A stretch of DNA of 64,000 bases from Sphingomonas oligoaromativorans (GTDB lineage Bacteria; Pseudomonadota; Alphaproteobacteria; Sphingomonadales; Sphingomonadaceae). The DNA is taken from contig NZ_JAASQK010000004.1 in assembly GCF_011762195.1 (NCBI RefSeq), positions 370,307-434,306 on the forward strand, written 5' to 3'. The translations under genes were made by a program, and so were the position numbers. Below the pieces are notes generated by a model, which did no database searches, was not told where the DNA came from, and saw nothing but the letters and a program-made list of their open reading frames with translations. Below are positions 44,136 to 53,842 of this stretch, piece by piece (the stretch's first letter is position 1; the number at the start of each line of letters is the position of its first letter).

Positions 44136-45245
44136 ATGAAGACACGGGCGGCTGTGGCATTCGAAGCGAAGAAGCCCCTGGAGATCGTCGAGCTGGACCT
44201 TGAAGGCCCGAAGCCCGGCGAGGTGCTGGTCGAGATCATGGCGACGGGCATCTGCCATACCGACGCCTATACGCTCGATGGGCTCGACAGCGAGGGCCTG
44301 TTCCCCTCGATCCTCGGCCATGAGGGTGCGGGCATCGTGCGCGAGGTGGGCGCGGGCGTCACCTCGGTGAAGCCGGGCGACCACGTCATCCCGCTCTACA
44401 CGCCGGAATGCCGCCAGTGCAAAAGCTGCCTCTCGGGCAAGACCAACCTCTGCACGGCGATCCGCGCCACGCAGGGCAAGGGGCTGATGCCCGACGGCAC
44501 CACGCGCTTCAGCTACAAGGGGCAGCCGATCTATCATTATATGGGCTGCTCGACCTTTTCGAACTTCACCGTCCTGCCCGAAATCGCGGTCGCCAGGATC
44601 CGCGAGGACGCGCCCTTCCAGTCGAGCTGCTATATCGGCTGCGGCGTGACGACCGGCGTCGGTGCGGTGGTGAAGACGGCCAAGGTGACACCAGGCTCAA
44701 ACGTGATCGTCTTCGGCCTGGGCGGCATCGGCCTCAACGTGATCCAGGGCGCCAAGATGGTCGGCGCGGACAAGATCATCGGCGTCGACATCAACGACTC
44801 CAAGGAGGAATGGGGCCGCAAGTTCGGCATGACCGACTTCGTGAACCCCACGAAGGTGGAGGGCGATCTCGTCGCCCACCTCGTGGCGCTGACCGATGGC
44901 GGGGCGGACTACACCTTCGACTGCACCGGCAATACGCAGGTGATGCGCACCGCGCTGGAAGCCTGCCATCGCGGCTGGGGCGAGAGCATCATCATCGGCG
45001 TGGCGGAGGCGGGCAAGGAGATCAGCACCCGTCCGTTCCAGCTCGTCACCGGTCGCGTGTGGAAGGGCTCGGCCTTCGGCGGCGCCAAGGGGCGCACCGA
45101 CGTGCCGAAGATCGTCGACTGGTACATGAACGGCAAGATCGAGATCGACCCGATGATTACCCATGTGCTGACGCTGGACGAGATCAACAAGGGCTTCGAC
45201 CTGATGCATGCCGGTGAGAGCATCCGTTCGGTGGTGGTTTTCTGA
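44136..45245 (+). CDS. frmA: S-(hydroxymethyl)glutathione dehydrogenase (class III alcohol dehydrogenase)
   Basis: A 369-residue zinc-dependent dehydrogenase. Catalytic zinc ligands lie in [13 protein letters not shown] and [10 protein letters not shown] and Cys in [12 protein letters not shown]; the structural zinc site is [15 protein letters not shown]. The NAD-binding loop is [22 protein letters not shown] and [14 protein letters not shown]. Length and the ending [10 protein letters not shown] are those of GSH-dependent formaldehyde dehydrogenase. It oxidises the spontaneous formaldehyde-glutathione adduct to S-formylglutathione. It is first in an operon with purU and fghA. Confidence 0.96.
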   Translation: MKTRAAVAFEAKKPLEIVELDLEGPKPGEVLVEIMATGICHTDAYTLDGLDSEGLFPSILGHEGAGIVREVGAGVTSVKPGDHVIPLYTPECRQCKSCLSGKTNLCTAIRATQGKGLMPDGTTRFSYKGQPIYHYMGCSTFSNFTVLPEIAVARIREDAPFQSSCYIGCGVTTGVGAVVKTAKVTPGSNVIVFGLGGIGLNVIQGAKMVGADKIIGVDINDSKEEWGRKFGMTDFVNPTKVEGDLVAHLVALTDGGADYTFDCTGNTQVMRTALEACHRGWGESIIIGVAEAGKEISTRPFQLVTGRVWKGSAFGGAKGRTDVPKIVDWYMNGKIEIDPMITHVLTLDEINKGFDLMHAGESIRSVVVF

Positions 45246-45246
45246 G

Positions 45247-46107
45247 GTGAGCCAAGGCTGGATTCTGACGCTCACCTGCGCGGACAGCGTGGGGATCGTG
45301 GCGGGTGTATCGGGTGCGCTGGCGGGGGTGGACGGGTTCATCCTCGACAGCCAGCAATATGCCGATCTGGAGACGGGGCGCTTCTTCATGCGGCTCGCCT
45401 TCATGAAGGGCGGCGAGCGTTTCCCTGCCGATGAGGCCGGGTTGAACGCGGCGCTGACGCCGGTCGCGGAGCGTTTCGCGCTGGACTGGCAACTCCATCG
45501 GGCTGACGAAAAGCCACGCGTGCTGATCGCGGTGTCCAAGGGTTCGCATTGCCTCGTGGACTTGCTCCACCGCTGGCGGACGGGCGTGCTGCCGATCGAC
45601 ATCGTCGGTGTCGTTTCCAATCATATCGATCTGGAGCCGATCACCCGCTGGCATGGCGTGCCCTACCACCATCTCCCGGTGACGGCCGACACGCGCGACC
45701 GGCAGGAGCGCGCCATCGTCGACCTGTTCCGCGCCGAGCGGGCGGAACTGATGGTGCTCGCGCGCTACATGCAGGTGTTGTCGCCTACTCTGGTGAGCGA
45801 ACTGGAAGGGCGCTGCGTCAACATTCACCACAGCTTCCTGCCAAGCTTCAAGGGCGCCCGACCCTATGAGCGGGCGCACGCGCGGGGCGTGAAGCTGATC
45901 GGTGCGACGGCTCACTTCGTCACCGGCGATCTCGACGAGGGGCCGATCATCGAGCAGGCGGTCGAGCGGGTCGATCATCGCTCCACCGCCGCCGATCTCG
46001 CGCGGATCGGCCGCGACATCGAAGCGCAGGTGCTGGCCCGCGCGGTCGGCTGGGTGGCGGAACGACGGGTGTTCCTGAACGGCCAGCGCACCGTGGTTTT
46101 CCGATAG
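45247..46107 (+). CDS. purU: Formyltetrahydrofolate deformylase
   Basis: A 286-residue PurU. The N-terminal ACT domain (WILTLTCADSVGIVAGVSGALAGVDGFILDSQQYADLETGRFFMRLAF) precedes a formyltransferase-fold domain with VLIAVSKGSHCLVDLLHRWR, VVSNH, ARYMQVLSPTLVSELEGRCVNIHHSFLPSFKGARPY, and ATAHFVTGDLDEGPIIEQ, which carry the catalytic Asn/His/Asp set. It hydrolyses 10-formyl-THF to formate and THF. The start is GTG at 45247, one base after the frmA stop. Both frmA-fghA and purU yield formate. Confidence 0.95.
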   Translation: MSQGWILTLTCADSVGIVAGVSGALAGVDGFILDSQQYADLETGRFFMRLAFMKGGERFPADEAGLNAALTPVAERFALDWQLHRADEKPRVLIAVSKGSHCLVDLLHRWRTGVLPIDIVGVVSNHIDLEPITRWHGVPYHHLPVTADTRDRQERAIVDLFRAERAELMVLARYMQVLSPTLVSELEGRCVNIHHSFLPSFKGARPYERAHARGVKLIGATAHFVTGDLDEGPIIEQAVERVDHRSTAADLARIGRDIEAQVLARAVGWVAERRVFLNGQRTVVFR

Positions 46108-46115
46108 GAGCAGGC

Positions 46116-46952
46116 ATGGAGACGGTCTCGACCAACCGGGCGTTCGGCGGCGTTCAGGGCGTCTATCGCCACGCCTCGCATGAGACGGGCACGGACATGA
46201 CCTTCTCGGTCTACGTTCCGCCGCACGAAGAGGGCGCGAAGCTGCCGGTCGTCTGGTATCTCTCGGGCCTCACCTGCACCCATGCGAATGTGACGGAGAA
46301 GGGCGAGTTCCGCGCCGCCTGCGCGGAGCTGGGCCTGATCTTCGTGGCGCCCGACACCTCGCCGCGCGGCGAGGGCGTGGCGGACGATCCGGCGGGCGCC
46401 TATGATTTCGGGCTGGGCGCGGGCTTCTATGTCGATGCGACCGAACAACCTTACGCCCCGCATTACCGCATGTGGAGCTATGTCACCGAGGAACTGCCGG
46501 CGCTGATCGCGGCGGAGTTTCCGGCGGACATGGCGCGCCAGTCCATCATGGGCCATTCTATGGGTGGCCACGGCGCGCTGACCATCGGGCTGAGCCTCGC
46601 CGATCGCTTCAAGGCCGTCTCCGCCTTCGCGCCCATCGTGGCGCCCTCGCAGGTGCCTTGGGGAGAGAAGGCGCTGTCCGGCTATCTCGGCGCGGATCGG
46701 GCCGCGTGGCGCCGGCATGACGCCGTCGCGCTCATCGAGGACGGCGCGCGCGTGCCGGCCCTGCTGGTCGATCAAGGCGAGGCGGACGGCTTCCTGAAGG
46801 AGCAGCTCCGCCCCGAATTGCTGGAGGCCGCCTGTGCTCGTGCGGGCATTTCCCTGACGCTTCGGCTCCAGCCGGGCTACGATCACAGCTATTATTTCAT
46901 CTCGACCTTCATGGCCGAGCATCTGCGCTGGCACGCAGCCCGGCTGGGCTAG
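46116..46952 (+). CDS. fghA: S-formylglutathione hydrolase
   Basis: A 278-residue alpha/beta hydrolase. LPVVWYLSGLTCTHANVTEKGEFRAACAELGLIFVAPDTSPRG is the typical oxyanion region, IMGHSMGGHGALTIGL holds the nucleophilic Ser (about residue 147), LLVDQGEADGFL contributes the Asp and PGYDHSYYFISTFMAEHLRWHA the His. It hydrolyses S-formylglutathione to formate and glutathione, completing the pathway begun by FrmA. It starts eight bases after purU; its last 4 bp overlap the convergent LysR gene. Confidence 0.95.
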   Translation: METVSTNRAFGGVQGVYRHASHETGTDMTFSVYVPPHEEGAKLPVVWYLSGLTCTHANVTEKGEFRAACAELGLIFVAPDTSPRGEGVADDPAGAYDFGLGAGFYVDATEQPYAPHYRMWSYVTEELPALIAAEFPADMARQSIMGHSMGGHGALTIGLSLADRFKAVSAFAPIVAPSQVPWGEKALSGYLGADRAAWRRHDAVALIEDGARVPALLVDQGEADGFLKEQLRPELLEAACARAGISLTLRLQPGYDHSYYFISTFMAEHLRWHAARLG

Positions 46953-47878
46953 GCCACGTCCTCGAACTTCTCCTGACAGGGAAGGCTGTCCACCCGCGGC
47001 AGCAGCACGTCGAGGAAGGCGAGGGTGGTCGGCCGGGTCCGCTCGACATTGTGGATCACCCACATGCGGCTGAGCGCCCGATCTCCGCTGATCTCGCGAT
47101 AGTGAAGGTTCGCGACATGCAGACGGCGCAGCGACGCCGGCAGCACCGTGATGCCAAGCCCCGCCGAGACGAGGCCCAGCAGCGTGGACATCTCATGCGT
47201 CTCCTGCACCAGACGCGGATGGAGCCCGGCACTGCCGAACAGCCGCCACAGATCCTCCTGAAACCCCTCACGGTCATAGGGATAATGAACCATCGGTTCG
47301 CCACCGAGATCGGCGACGTCGATCGGATCGGAGGTATTGGCGAGGCGATGGCCCGTAGGCATGGCGACATACATGCGATCCACGGCGATCGCCATGGCGG
47401 TGAGGTCGGAAGGCAGGGTCGGTCGCCGGCCGCTGCGGATCAGGCCGATGTCGAGCGCGCCGCCGGCCACGCCCTCGCGCTGGGCGGCGAGCGACTTCTC
47501 GGAAAGATCGAGATGCACCTCGGGATGGAGGCGGCGGAAATCGGTCACGGATTCCGAGAAGATCGGCATGAACAACGCCGATGCCGAAAGGCCGATGCTC
47601 AGTTCGCCGATCTCTCCGCTGGCGGCCCGGCGCGTGACGTTGATGGCATGTTCGGCGCGTTCCAGCGTCGCCCTGGCCTCTTCGAGGAACAATCGGCCCG
47701 CGAGCGTGAGCCTGACCCGGCGGCTGGAGCGTTCGAAGAGCTGGACACCCAGTTCCCCCTCTAGCTGCCGGATCTGCTGGCTGAGTGGGGGCTGGGAGAT
47801 GCCGAGCTGTTCGGCCGCGCGACCGAAATGAAGTTCGCTCGCGACACGGACGAAGTAGCGGAGATGGCGCAATTCCAT
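46949..47878 (-). CDS. LysR family transcriptional regulator
   Basis: A 309-residue LysR regulator. The HTH is MELRHLRYFVRVASELHFGRAAEQLGISQPPLSQQIRQLEGELGVQLFERSSRRVRLTLAGRLFLEEA (residues 1-68), followed by an inducer-binding domain of two Rossmann-like halves (GELSIGLSASALFMPIFSESVTDFRRLHPEVHLDL; LDIGLIRSGRRP). It is divergent from the RND efflux operon by about 180 bp and convergent with fghA. Its own start codon abuts an LTTR-type palindrome, so it probably autoregulates and controls the efflux genes; the inducer is unknown. Confidence 0.93.
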   Translation of the reverse strand: MELRHLRYFVRVASELHFGRAAEQLGISQPPLSQQIRQLEGELGVQLFERSSRRVRLTLAGRLFLEEARATLERAEHAINVTRRAASGEIGELSIGLSASALFMPIFSESVTDFRRLHPEVHLDLSEKSLAAQREGVAGGALDIGLIRSGRRPTLPSDLTAMAIAVDRMYVAMPTGHRLANTSDPIDVADLGGEPMVHYPYDREGFQEDLWRLFGSAGLHPRLVQETHEMSTLLGLVSAGLGITVLPASLRRLHVANLHYREISGDRALSRMWVIHNVERTRPTTLAFLDVLLPRVDSLPCQEKFEDVA

Positions 47879-47903
47879 GATCGATATGCATTACATATCG
47901 ATC
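47879..47903. promoter_or_regulatory. LysR-type palindrome at the regulator's start
   Basis: Ten-base perfect arms GATCGATATG (47879-47888) and CATATCGATC (47894-47903) around CATTA. It contains a T-N11-A half-site arrangement as used by LysR regulators and lies directly upstream of the lysR start codon. Autorepression is the simplest interpretation, with influence on the divergent RND operon about 160 bp away. Confidence 0.55.
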
Positions 47904-48061
47904 GGTCCTAAATCCATACTGGACCTCGGTTGACAGCGCGCGCACATCAAACGCGTTCGGACCCTGCGCCCCCGTAGTTCCCCCCCTCCACGGCGCGCGC
48001 GCAGGGTTCGACGCCTCCTTTGCGCTCCACCCTGTGGGCGACTTCGAGTTGAGAGAGCGTG

Positions 48062-51000
48062 ATGAACGGCATCGTCCGGATAGCCCTGGCCCGCCCGCTG
48101 ACCTTCATCGTGATGTCGATTCTCATCGCCATCGTCGGCGTTCTTCAGGCGGCCCGCACTCCGGTCGACATCTTCCCGAACATCGGCGTGCCCGTGATCG
48201 CGACCGCCTGGCAATATGCCGGGCTGTCGTCGGACGACATGTCGGGTCGTATCATCACTCCGTTCGAGCGCGTGCTGACCACCACGGTCAACGACATCGA
48301 CCATATCGAGAGCCAGTCGATGCAGGGCATCGGCGTGGTGAAGATCTATTTCCAGCCGGGCGCGAACATCCAGACGGCGACCGCGCAGGTGACATCCGTC
48401 TCCCAGACCATCCTGAAGCAGCTCCCGCCCGGCGTCACGCCGCCGCTGATCCTCAACTATAACGCGTCGACGGTGCCGATCCTCCAGCTCGCCGTGTCGG
48501 GCAAGGGGCTGTCCGAGCAGAAGCTGTTCGACCTGTCGCAGAACCAGATCCGCCCCGGTCTGGTGACGGTGCCGGGCGCGGCGCTGCCTTATCCCTCGGG
48601 CGGCAAGCAGCGCCAGGTGCAGGTGGATATCGATCCCGAGGCGCTTCAGTCCAAGGGTCTGTCGGCGCAGGACGTCGGCAACGCCATCGCCAACCAGAAC
48701 CAGATCAATCCGGCCGGCTTCGCCAAGATCGGCACCTTCCAGTATAACGTCGCGCTCAACAATGCGCCGAACTCGATCGAAGGCCTCAACGATCTGCCGG
48801 TGAAGACGGTCAACGGCGCGACCATCTATCTGCGCGACGTCGCCCACGTCCGCGATGGCTCTGCGCCGCAGCAGAACGTCGTGCATGTCGATGGCACGCG
48901 CTCCGTGCTGATGACGATCCTCAAGAACGGCGCAACCTCGACCCTGTCGATCGTGCAGGGCGTGAAGGACAAGCTCCCGAGCATCACCGAGACGCTGCCC
49001 TCGACGCTGAAGGTGCTGCCGATCGGCGATCAGTCGGTGTTCGTGCGCGCCGCCATCCAGGGCGTCATCAAGGAAGGCGCCATCGCCGCCGCGCTCACCT
49101 CGCTGATGATCCTGCTCTTCCTGGGCTCGTGGCGCTCGACCGTCATCATCGCGATCTCGATCCCGTTGGCGATCCTGTTCGCGGTGATCTTCCTCGGCGC
49201 GACCGGCAACACGCTCAACATCATGACGCTGGGCGGGTTGAGCCTCGCGGTCGGCATCCTCGTCGACGACGCGACCGTCACCATCGAGAGCATCACCTAC
49301 CATCTGGAGCAGGGGAAGAGCGTCATCCGCTCCATCCTCGACGGTGCAGCGCAGATCGTGACACCGGCTTTCGTGTCGTTGCTTTGCATCTGCATCGTGT
49401 TCGTGCCGATGTTCTTCCTGCCGGGCGTGGCGGGCTTCCTGTTCGTGCCGCTGGCGCTGGCGGTGGTGTTCGCGATGATCGGCTCGTTCATCCTGTCGCG
49501 CACGCTGGTGCCGACGATGGCCATGTATCTGCTGAAGCCGCACGTCCATGCCGAGCATCGCGAGGAGACGCGTAACCCGCTCGTCCGCTTCCAGCGGGGC
49601 TTCGAGGCGCGGTTCGAGCGGCTGCGCAAGGGTTATGGCGGGCTGCTGGGCCGGGCGCTCGGCGCGCGCAAGCCCTTTGCTATCGGCTTCCTCGCGATCG
49701 TTGCGGTGTCTTTCCTGCTGGTGCCGTTTCTCGGGCGGAACTTCTTCCCGTCGGTGGATGCCGGGCAGATCACGCTGCACGTCCGTGCGCCGGTGGGCTC
49801 GCGCATCGAGGATACGTCGGCCAAGTTCGACCAGATCGAACGCCGCATCCGCCAGATCATCCCCAAGGACGAACTGGTGACGATGGTCGACAATATCGGC
49901 TTGCCGGTGTCGTCGATCAACACGACCTACAACAACTCGGGCACCATCGGCCCGCAGGATGGCGATATCCTCATCACGCTCAGCGAGGATCACAAGCCGA
50001 CCGCGGGGTATGTCACGCGCCTGCGCGAGGAACTGCCGCGGGCCTTCCCCGGCGTCACCTTCGGCTTCCTGCCGGCGGACATCACCAGCCAGATCCTGAA
50101 CTTCGGCGCTCCGGCTCCGATCGATATCCAGATCGTCGGCAAGGACGCCAAGGCGAACATGGCCTATGCGCAGAAGATACTGCGGCGCGTGAAGGCGATC
50201 CCCGGCGCGGCTGATGGCCGCATCCAGCAGTCGTCCGCTTACCCGGAGCTGCGCGTCAACGTCGACCGGACCCGCATCGGTCAGTTCGGGCTGACCGAGA
50301 AGGACGTCACCACCAGCCTCGCCAACGCGCTGGCGGGCACCTCGCAGACCGCACCGGTCTATTTCGTGAACCCGGAGAACGGCGTGTCCTATACGGTCAC
50401 CGCACAGGCACCGGAATATCGCGTCCGCACGTTGCAGGAACTGAGCAACATTCCGGTGACGGGCGGCGGCGCCACCCAACCGCAGATCATCGGCGGCATC
50501 GCCAATTTCACCCGCGACAACACCGATGCGGTGGTCAACCATTACAACATCGTGCCGGTGCTCGACATCTACGCGACGCCTTCCGGGCGCGACCTCGGGG
50601 CCGTCGCCGGAGACATCAACAAGGTGTTGCGGGATTTGAAGAAGGAGGCGCCGAAGGGCACCACGGTGACACTGCGCGGCCAGTATCAGACGATGAATAT
50701 CGCCTTCTCGGGCCTCTTCTTCGGGCTGATCGGCGCGATCGTGCTGATCTACCTGCTCATCGTCGTGAACTTCCAGAGCTGGCTCGATCCGTTCGTCATC
50801 ATCACCGCGCTGCCCGGTGCCATCGCCGGCATCATCTGGATGCTGTTCCTGACGGGCACGACGCTGTCGGTGCCGGCGCTCATCGGCGCGATCATGTGCA
50901 TGGGCGTGGCGACCGCCAACTCGATCCTGGTCGTGAGCTTCGCCCGCGAGAAGCTGGAGGAGCTGGGCGATGCCACCAAGGCGGCATTCGAGGCCGGGAT

Positions 51001-51238
51001 GACCCGCTTCCGCCCGGTGCTGATGACCGCGCTCGCCATGGTGATCGGCATGTTGCCCATGGCGCTCGGCCTCGGCGAGGGCGGCGAGCAGAACGCGCCG
51101 CTCGGCCGTGCCGTGATCGGCGGCCTCCTCGTTGCCACTTTCGCCACGCTGATGTTCGTGCCCGTCGTCTTCAGCGTCGCCCATCGCAAGGGCCGGCCCG
51201 TTTCGTCCGCCGCCCGACTGGAGGAAATCCATGCATGA
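48062..51238 (+). CDS. RND efflux transporter, inner-membrane permease
   Basis: A 1058-residue RND permease with twelve membrane segments and two large periplasmic loops. It begins MNGIVRIALARPLTFIVMSILIAIVGVLQAARTPVDIFPNI; helix 4 has LGGLSLAVGILVDDATVTIES with the Asp pair of the proton relay, and the C-terminal half ends with VVSFAREKLEELGDATKAAFEAGMTRFRPVLMTALAMVIGMLPMA. It exports drugs or other amphiphiles in exchange for protons. Start ATG 48062 is preferred over the GTG three bases upstream. Gene order permease-adaptor-outer-membrane factor, reversed from the common adaptor-first order. Confidence 0.94.
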   Translation: MNGIVRIALARPLTFIVMSILIAIVGVLQAARTPVDIFPNIGVPVIATAWQYAGLSSDDMSGRIITPFERVLTTTVNDIDHIESQSMQGIGVVKIYFQPGANIQTATAQVTSVSQTILKQLPPGVTPPLILNYNASTVPILQLAVSGKGLSEQKLFDLSQNQIRPGLVTVPGAALPYPSGGKQRQVQVDIDPEALQSKGLSAQDVGNAIANQNQINPAGFAKIGTFQYNVALNNAPNSIEGLNDLPVKTVNGATIYLRDVAHVRDGSAPQQNVVHVDGTRSVLMTILKNGATSTLSIVQGVKDKLPSITETLPSTLKVLPIGDQSVFVRAAIQGVIKEGAIAAALTSLMILLFLGSWRSTVIIAISIPLAILFAVIFLGATGNTLNIMTLGGLSLAVGILVDDATVTIESITYHLEQGKSVIRSILDGAAQIVTPAFVSLLCICIVFVPMFFLPGVAGFLFVPLALAVVFAMIGSFILSRTLVPTMAMYLLKPHVHAEHREETRNPLVRFQRGFEARFERLRKGYGGLLGRALGARKPFAIGFLAIVAVSFLLVPFLGRNFFPSVDAGQITLHVRAPVGSRIEDTSAKFDQIERRIRQIIPKDELVTMVDNIGLPVSSINTTYNNSGTIGPQDGDILITLSEDHKPTAGYVTRLREELPRAFPGVTFGFLPADITSQILNFGAPAPIDIQIVGKDAKANMAYAQKILRRVKAIPGAADGRIQQSSAYPELRVNVDRTRIGQFGLTEKDVTTSLANALAGTSQTAPVYFVNPENGVSYTVTAQAPEYRVRTLQELSNIPVTGGGATQPQIIGGIANFTRDNTDAVVNHYNIVPVLDIYATPSGRDLGAVAGDINKVLRDLKKEAPKGTTVTLRGQYQTMNIAFSGLFFGLIGAIVLIYLLIVVNFQSWLDPFVIITALPGAIAGIIWMLFLTGTTLSVPALIGAIMCMGVATANSILVVSFAREKLEELGDATKAAFEAGMTRFRPVLMTALAMVIGMLPMALGLGEGGEQNAPLGRAVIGGLLVATFATLMFVPVVFSVAHRKGRPVSSAARLEEIHA

Positions 51239-52412
51239 CACCTCGTCCGTGCGGAGCGCGCCGCCGGAGGACTCGCGTTCGCTGAAGCGCGTGGGCGTCG
51301 CGGCCGCCGTGGTCGCGATCGCCGCGGTCGCGTGGGGCATTCATGCCCGCCATCATTCCGATGCGGAGCTGGCGGACTGGACCAAGGCCCAGTCGGTGCC
51401 GACCGTCGCCGTGGTGAAACCCCAGTCGGAGGCTGGAACGGGCGCATTGGTGCTGCCGGGCAATGTGCAGGCGCTGAACAGTGCGCCGATCTATGCGCGG
51501 ACCAACGGCTATGTCCGCAAGTGGTTCGTGGATATCGGCTCGCCGGTGAAGCCCGGCCAGCTTCTCGCGCTGATCGACGCGCCGGAAGTGGACCAGCAGC
51601 TCGCCCAGGCCCGCGCCGATCTCCAGACCGCGCACGCCAATGAGGCGCTCGCCCGGACGACTGCCACCCGCTGGTCGACGCTGCTCGCCAAGGATGCCGT
51701 CTCCAAGCAGGAGGCGGACGAGAAGCAGGGCGATCTGGCGGCGAAGGCTGCGCTCTCGAATGCGCAGATGGCGAATGTCCGGCGGCTGGTGGCGTTGCAG
51801 GGCTTCACCCGGATCGAGGCGCCTTTCGCCGGCGTGGTGACCAGCCGCTCCACCCAGATCGGCCAGCTCGTGACGGCGGGCACCGCCGCTTCCCAACCGC
51901 TCTTCACCGTATCGGACGTGAGCCGCGTGCGCATCTATGTGCGTGTGCCGCAATCATCCTCCGGCCAGATCAAGCCGGGTCTCCATGTCACTCTGACGCT
52001 GCCGGAATTTCCCGGCCGCAACTTCGACGCGGTGCTGACGCGCGCGGCGGAGGCCGTGGATCAGCAGTCCGGCACGGAACTGGTCGAGCTTCAGGCCGCG
52101 AACCCTGATGGCGCCCTGAAGCCGGGCGCCTATGCGCAGGTGCGCTTCCCGATTTCGGGGACGGCCAATGCGGTTACGCTTCCGGCCAGCGCGGTGATCT
52201 ATCGCAGCGACGGAACGCTCGCCGCCGTGGTGGATGCGCAGGGCCGCGTGAAGCTGCATCAGGTTCGGATCGGGCGGGATTCGGGCGATAAGCTGGAAAT
52301 CGTCGCGGGCCTCACGGCAGCCGATCAGGTGATCGACAGCCCGCCGGACGCCATCCAGAACGGCGACCAGGTTCAGATCGCGAAGGATGCACCCGCCGAT
52401 GCGAAGCACTGA
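51231..52412 (+). CDS. RND efflux periplasmic adaptor subunit
   Basis: A 393-residue membrane fusion protein. One N-terminal membrane anchor (VGVAAAVVAIAAVAWGIHARHH), then a lipoyl/barrel-sandwich part (YVRKWFVDIGSPVKPGQLLALIDAPEVDQQLAQARADLQTAHANEALART), a coiled-coil hairpin (about residues 120-185), FTRIEAPFAGVVTSRSTQIGQLV, and a beta-barrel domain with LPEFPGRNFDAVLTRAAEAV. It bridges the permease and the outer-membrane channel. The start overlaps the permease end by 8 bp. Confidence 0.93.
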   Translation: MHDTSSVRSAPPEDSRSLKRVGVAAAVVAIAAVAWGIHARHHSDAELADWTKAQSVPTVAVVKPQSEAGTGALVLPGNVQALNSAPIYARTNGYVRKWFVDIGSPVKPGQLLALIDAPEVDQQLAQARADLQTAHANEALARTTATRWSTLLAKDAVSKQEADEKQGDLAAKAALSNAQMANVRRLVALQGFTRIEAPFAGVVTSRSTQIGQLVTAGTAASQPLFTVSDVSRVRIYVRVPQSSSGQIKPGLHVTLTLPEFPGRNFDAVLTRAAEAVDQQSGTELVELQAANPDGALKPGAYAQVRFPISGTANAVTLPASAVIYRSDGTLAAVVDAQGRVKLHQVRIGRDSGDKLEIVAGLTAADQVIDSPPDAIQNGDQVQIAKDAPADAKH

Positions 52413-53811
52413 GCGGGCGGTTTCCGCCTTCGCGCTGGCCGCGCTCCTGTCGGGCTGTTCGCTGGCGCCGGATTATCACCGTCCGTCCATCACGACGCCG
52501 ACGGCCTACAAGGAGGTGCCGGAGGGCTGGTCGGTCGCCGCTCCCGCGGCGGACGCTCCTCGCGCGGCCTGGTGGGACGTTTTCGGCGATCCCGTCCTGA
52601 CGGGACTGGAGAAACGCATCGAGGCTGGCAGTCCCTCGCTCGCGGCGGCTGTCGCGCGCTATGACGAGGCGAGGGGGGCTCTGCATGAGGCCCGAGCCGA
52701 TCTCTTCCCGGAAATCGGCGTTGGCGGAAGCGCGGCGCGGGATCGGGTTTCGGCCAACCGCCCGTTGTCCCCGAACGGGCAGGCCGGAACCTATAACGAC
52801 TACAAGGCCGGCGCTTCCATGATCTGGGAGATCGACCTGTTCGGCCGCATCCGCAACTCGATCAAGGCCAGCCATGCCGAGGCACAGGCAAGCGCCGCGG
52901 ATGTGGCCGGCGTGCGGCTGGGCCTGCAAACCAGTCTCGCCACCGCCTATTTCCAGATGCGCGGGCTCGATGCGCGCGAAGGTCTGCTCCGCCAGACGGT
53001 CGATGCCTATCAGCGCGCCTATGATCTGACGAATGCCCGCCACGAGGGCGGCGCGGCGTCCGGGCTCGACACCAACAGGGCACGCACCCAGCTCGCCTCG
53101 GCCAAGGCGGAGCTGTTCGAAGTCCACGCCCAGCGCGCGGCGTTCGAACATGCTATCGCGGTGCTTGTCGGCGAGCCTGCATCCAGCTTTTCGATCGCGG
53201 CTGACCCGACGTTGGGCGCGGCGCCGGCCTTCGCGACGGGCACTCCGTCCACGCTGCTCCAGCGCCGACCGGATATCGATGCGGCCGAACGTCGCGTGGC
53301 GGCCGCCAATTCCCGCATCGGCGTGGCCCGCGCCGCGTTCTTCCCGACGCTGACGCTGGGCGGCGGCGGCGGTTGGGAGACGACCGGCCCCAATCTGCTG
53401 AGTACCGCGAGCAGCTTCTGGGCACTGGGGCCTGCCTCAGCCGCGCTGACGGTGTTCGATGGCGGTGCCCGTGCCGCTCGCGTCCGTATCGCACGGGCGG
53501 AGTTCCGGGAAGCGTCCGCGAACTACAAGCAGACGGTGCTCAACGCCTTCCGCGAGGTGGAGGACGATATCGCCCGTGATCGCGATCTCCGGCTGGAGGA
53601 GCATGAGCAGGCGGAAGCCGTCGCCGCCGCCGAGCGGACCCGCGATCTGGCGCTCACCCGGTATCGGGACGGCGCATCGGATTATCTGGAGGTCGTGACG
53701 GCCCAGACCGCCGCGCTGGACGCGGAGCGCGCGTTGCTCGATCTCCATACCCGTCAGTTGACGACGTCGGTCGACAGCGTGCGGGCATTGGGAGGTTCGA
53801 TCGCCGGCTGA
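52399..53811 (+). CDS. Efflux outer-membrane factor, NodT family lipoprotein
   Basis: A 470-residue TolC-like protein. Signal and lipobox MRSTERAVSAFALAALLSGCSLAPDYHRPS; then repeated helical hairpins with WWDVFGDPVLTGLEKRIEAGSPSLAAAVARYDEARGALHEARADLFPEI, SMIWEIDLFGRIRNSIKASHAEAQASAADVAGVRLGLQTSLATAYFQMRGLDAR, and RTRDLALTRYRDGASDYLEVVTAQTAALDAERALL. Two in-frame ATG codons exist (52387 and 52399); I prefer the second, four residues in. It completes the tripartite pump. Confidence 0.92.
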   Translation: MRSTERAVSAFALAALLSGCSLAPDYHRPSITTPTAYKEVPEGWSVAAPAADAPRAAWWDVFGDPVLTGLEKRIEAGSPSLAAAVARYDEARGALHEARADLFPEIGVGGSAARDRVSANRPLSPNGQAGTYNDYKAGASMIWEIDLFGRIRNSIKASHAEAQASAADVAGVRLGLQTSLATAYFQMRGLDAREGLLRQTVDAYQRAYDLTNARHEGGAASGLDTNRARTQLASAKAELFEVHAQRAAFEHAIAVLVGEPASSFSIAADPTLGAAPAFATGTPSTLLQRRPDIDAAERRVAAANSRIGVARAAFFPTLTLGGGGGWETTGPNLLSTASSFWALGPASAALTVFDGGARAARVRIARAEFREASANYKQTVLNAFREVEDDIARDRDLRLEEHEQAEAVAAAERTRDLALTRYRDGASDYLEVVTAQTAALDAERALLDLHTRQLTTSVDSVRALGGSIAG

Positions 53812-53842
53812 GCGATCTTCCGGTTCCCCGTGTCGGGCCGGC

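Noticed and set aside
47891..51340. A very long open frame antisense to the RND permease and adaptor genes
   Set aside because: It is His/Arg/Asp-rich low-complexity sequence produced by high GC content opposite a strongly coding gene; no recognisable domain.
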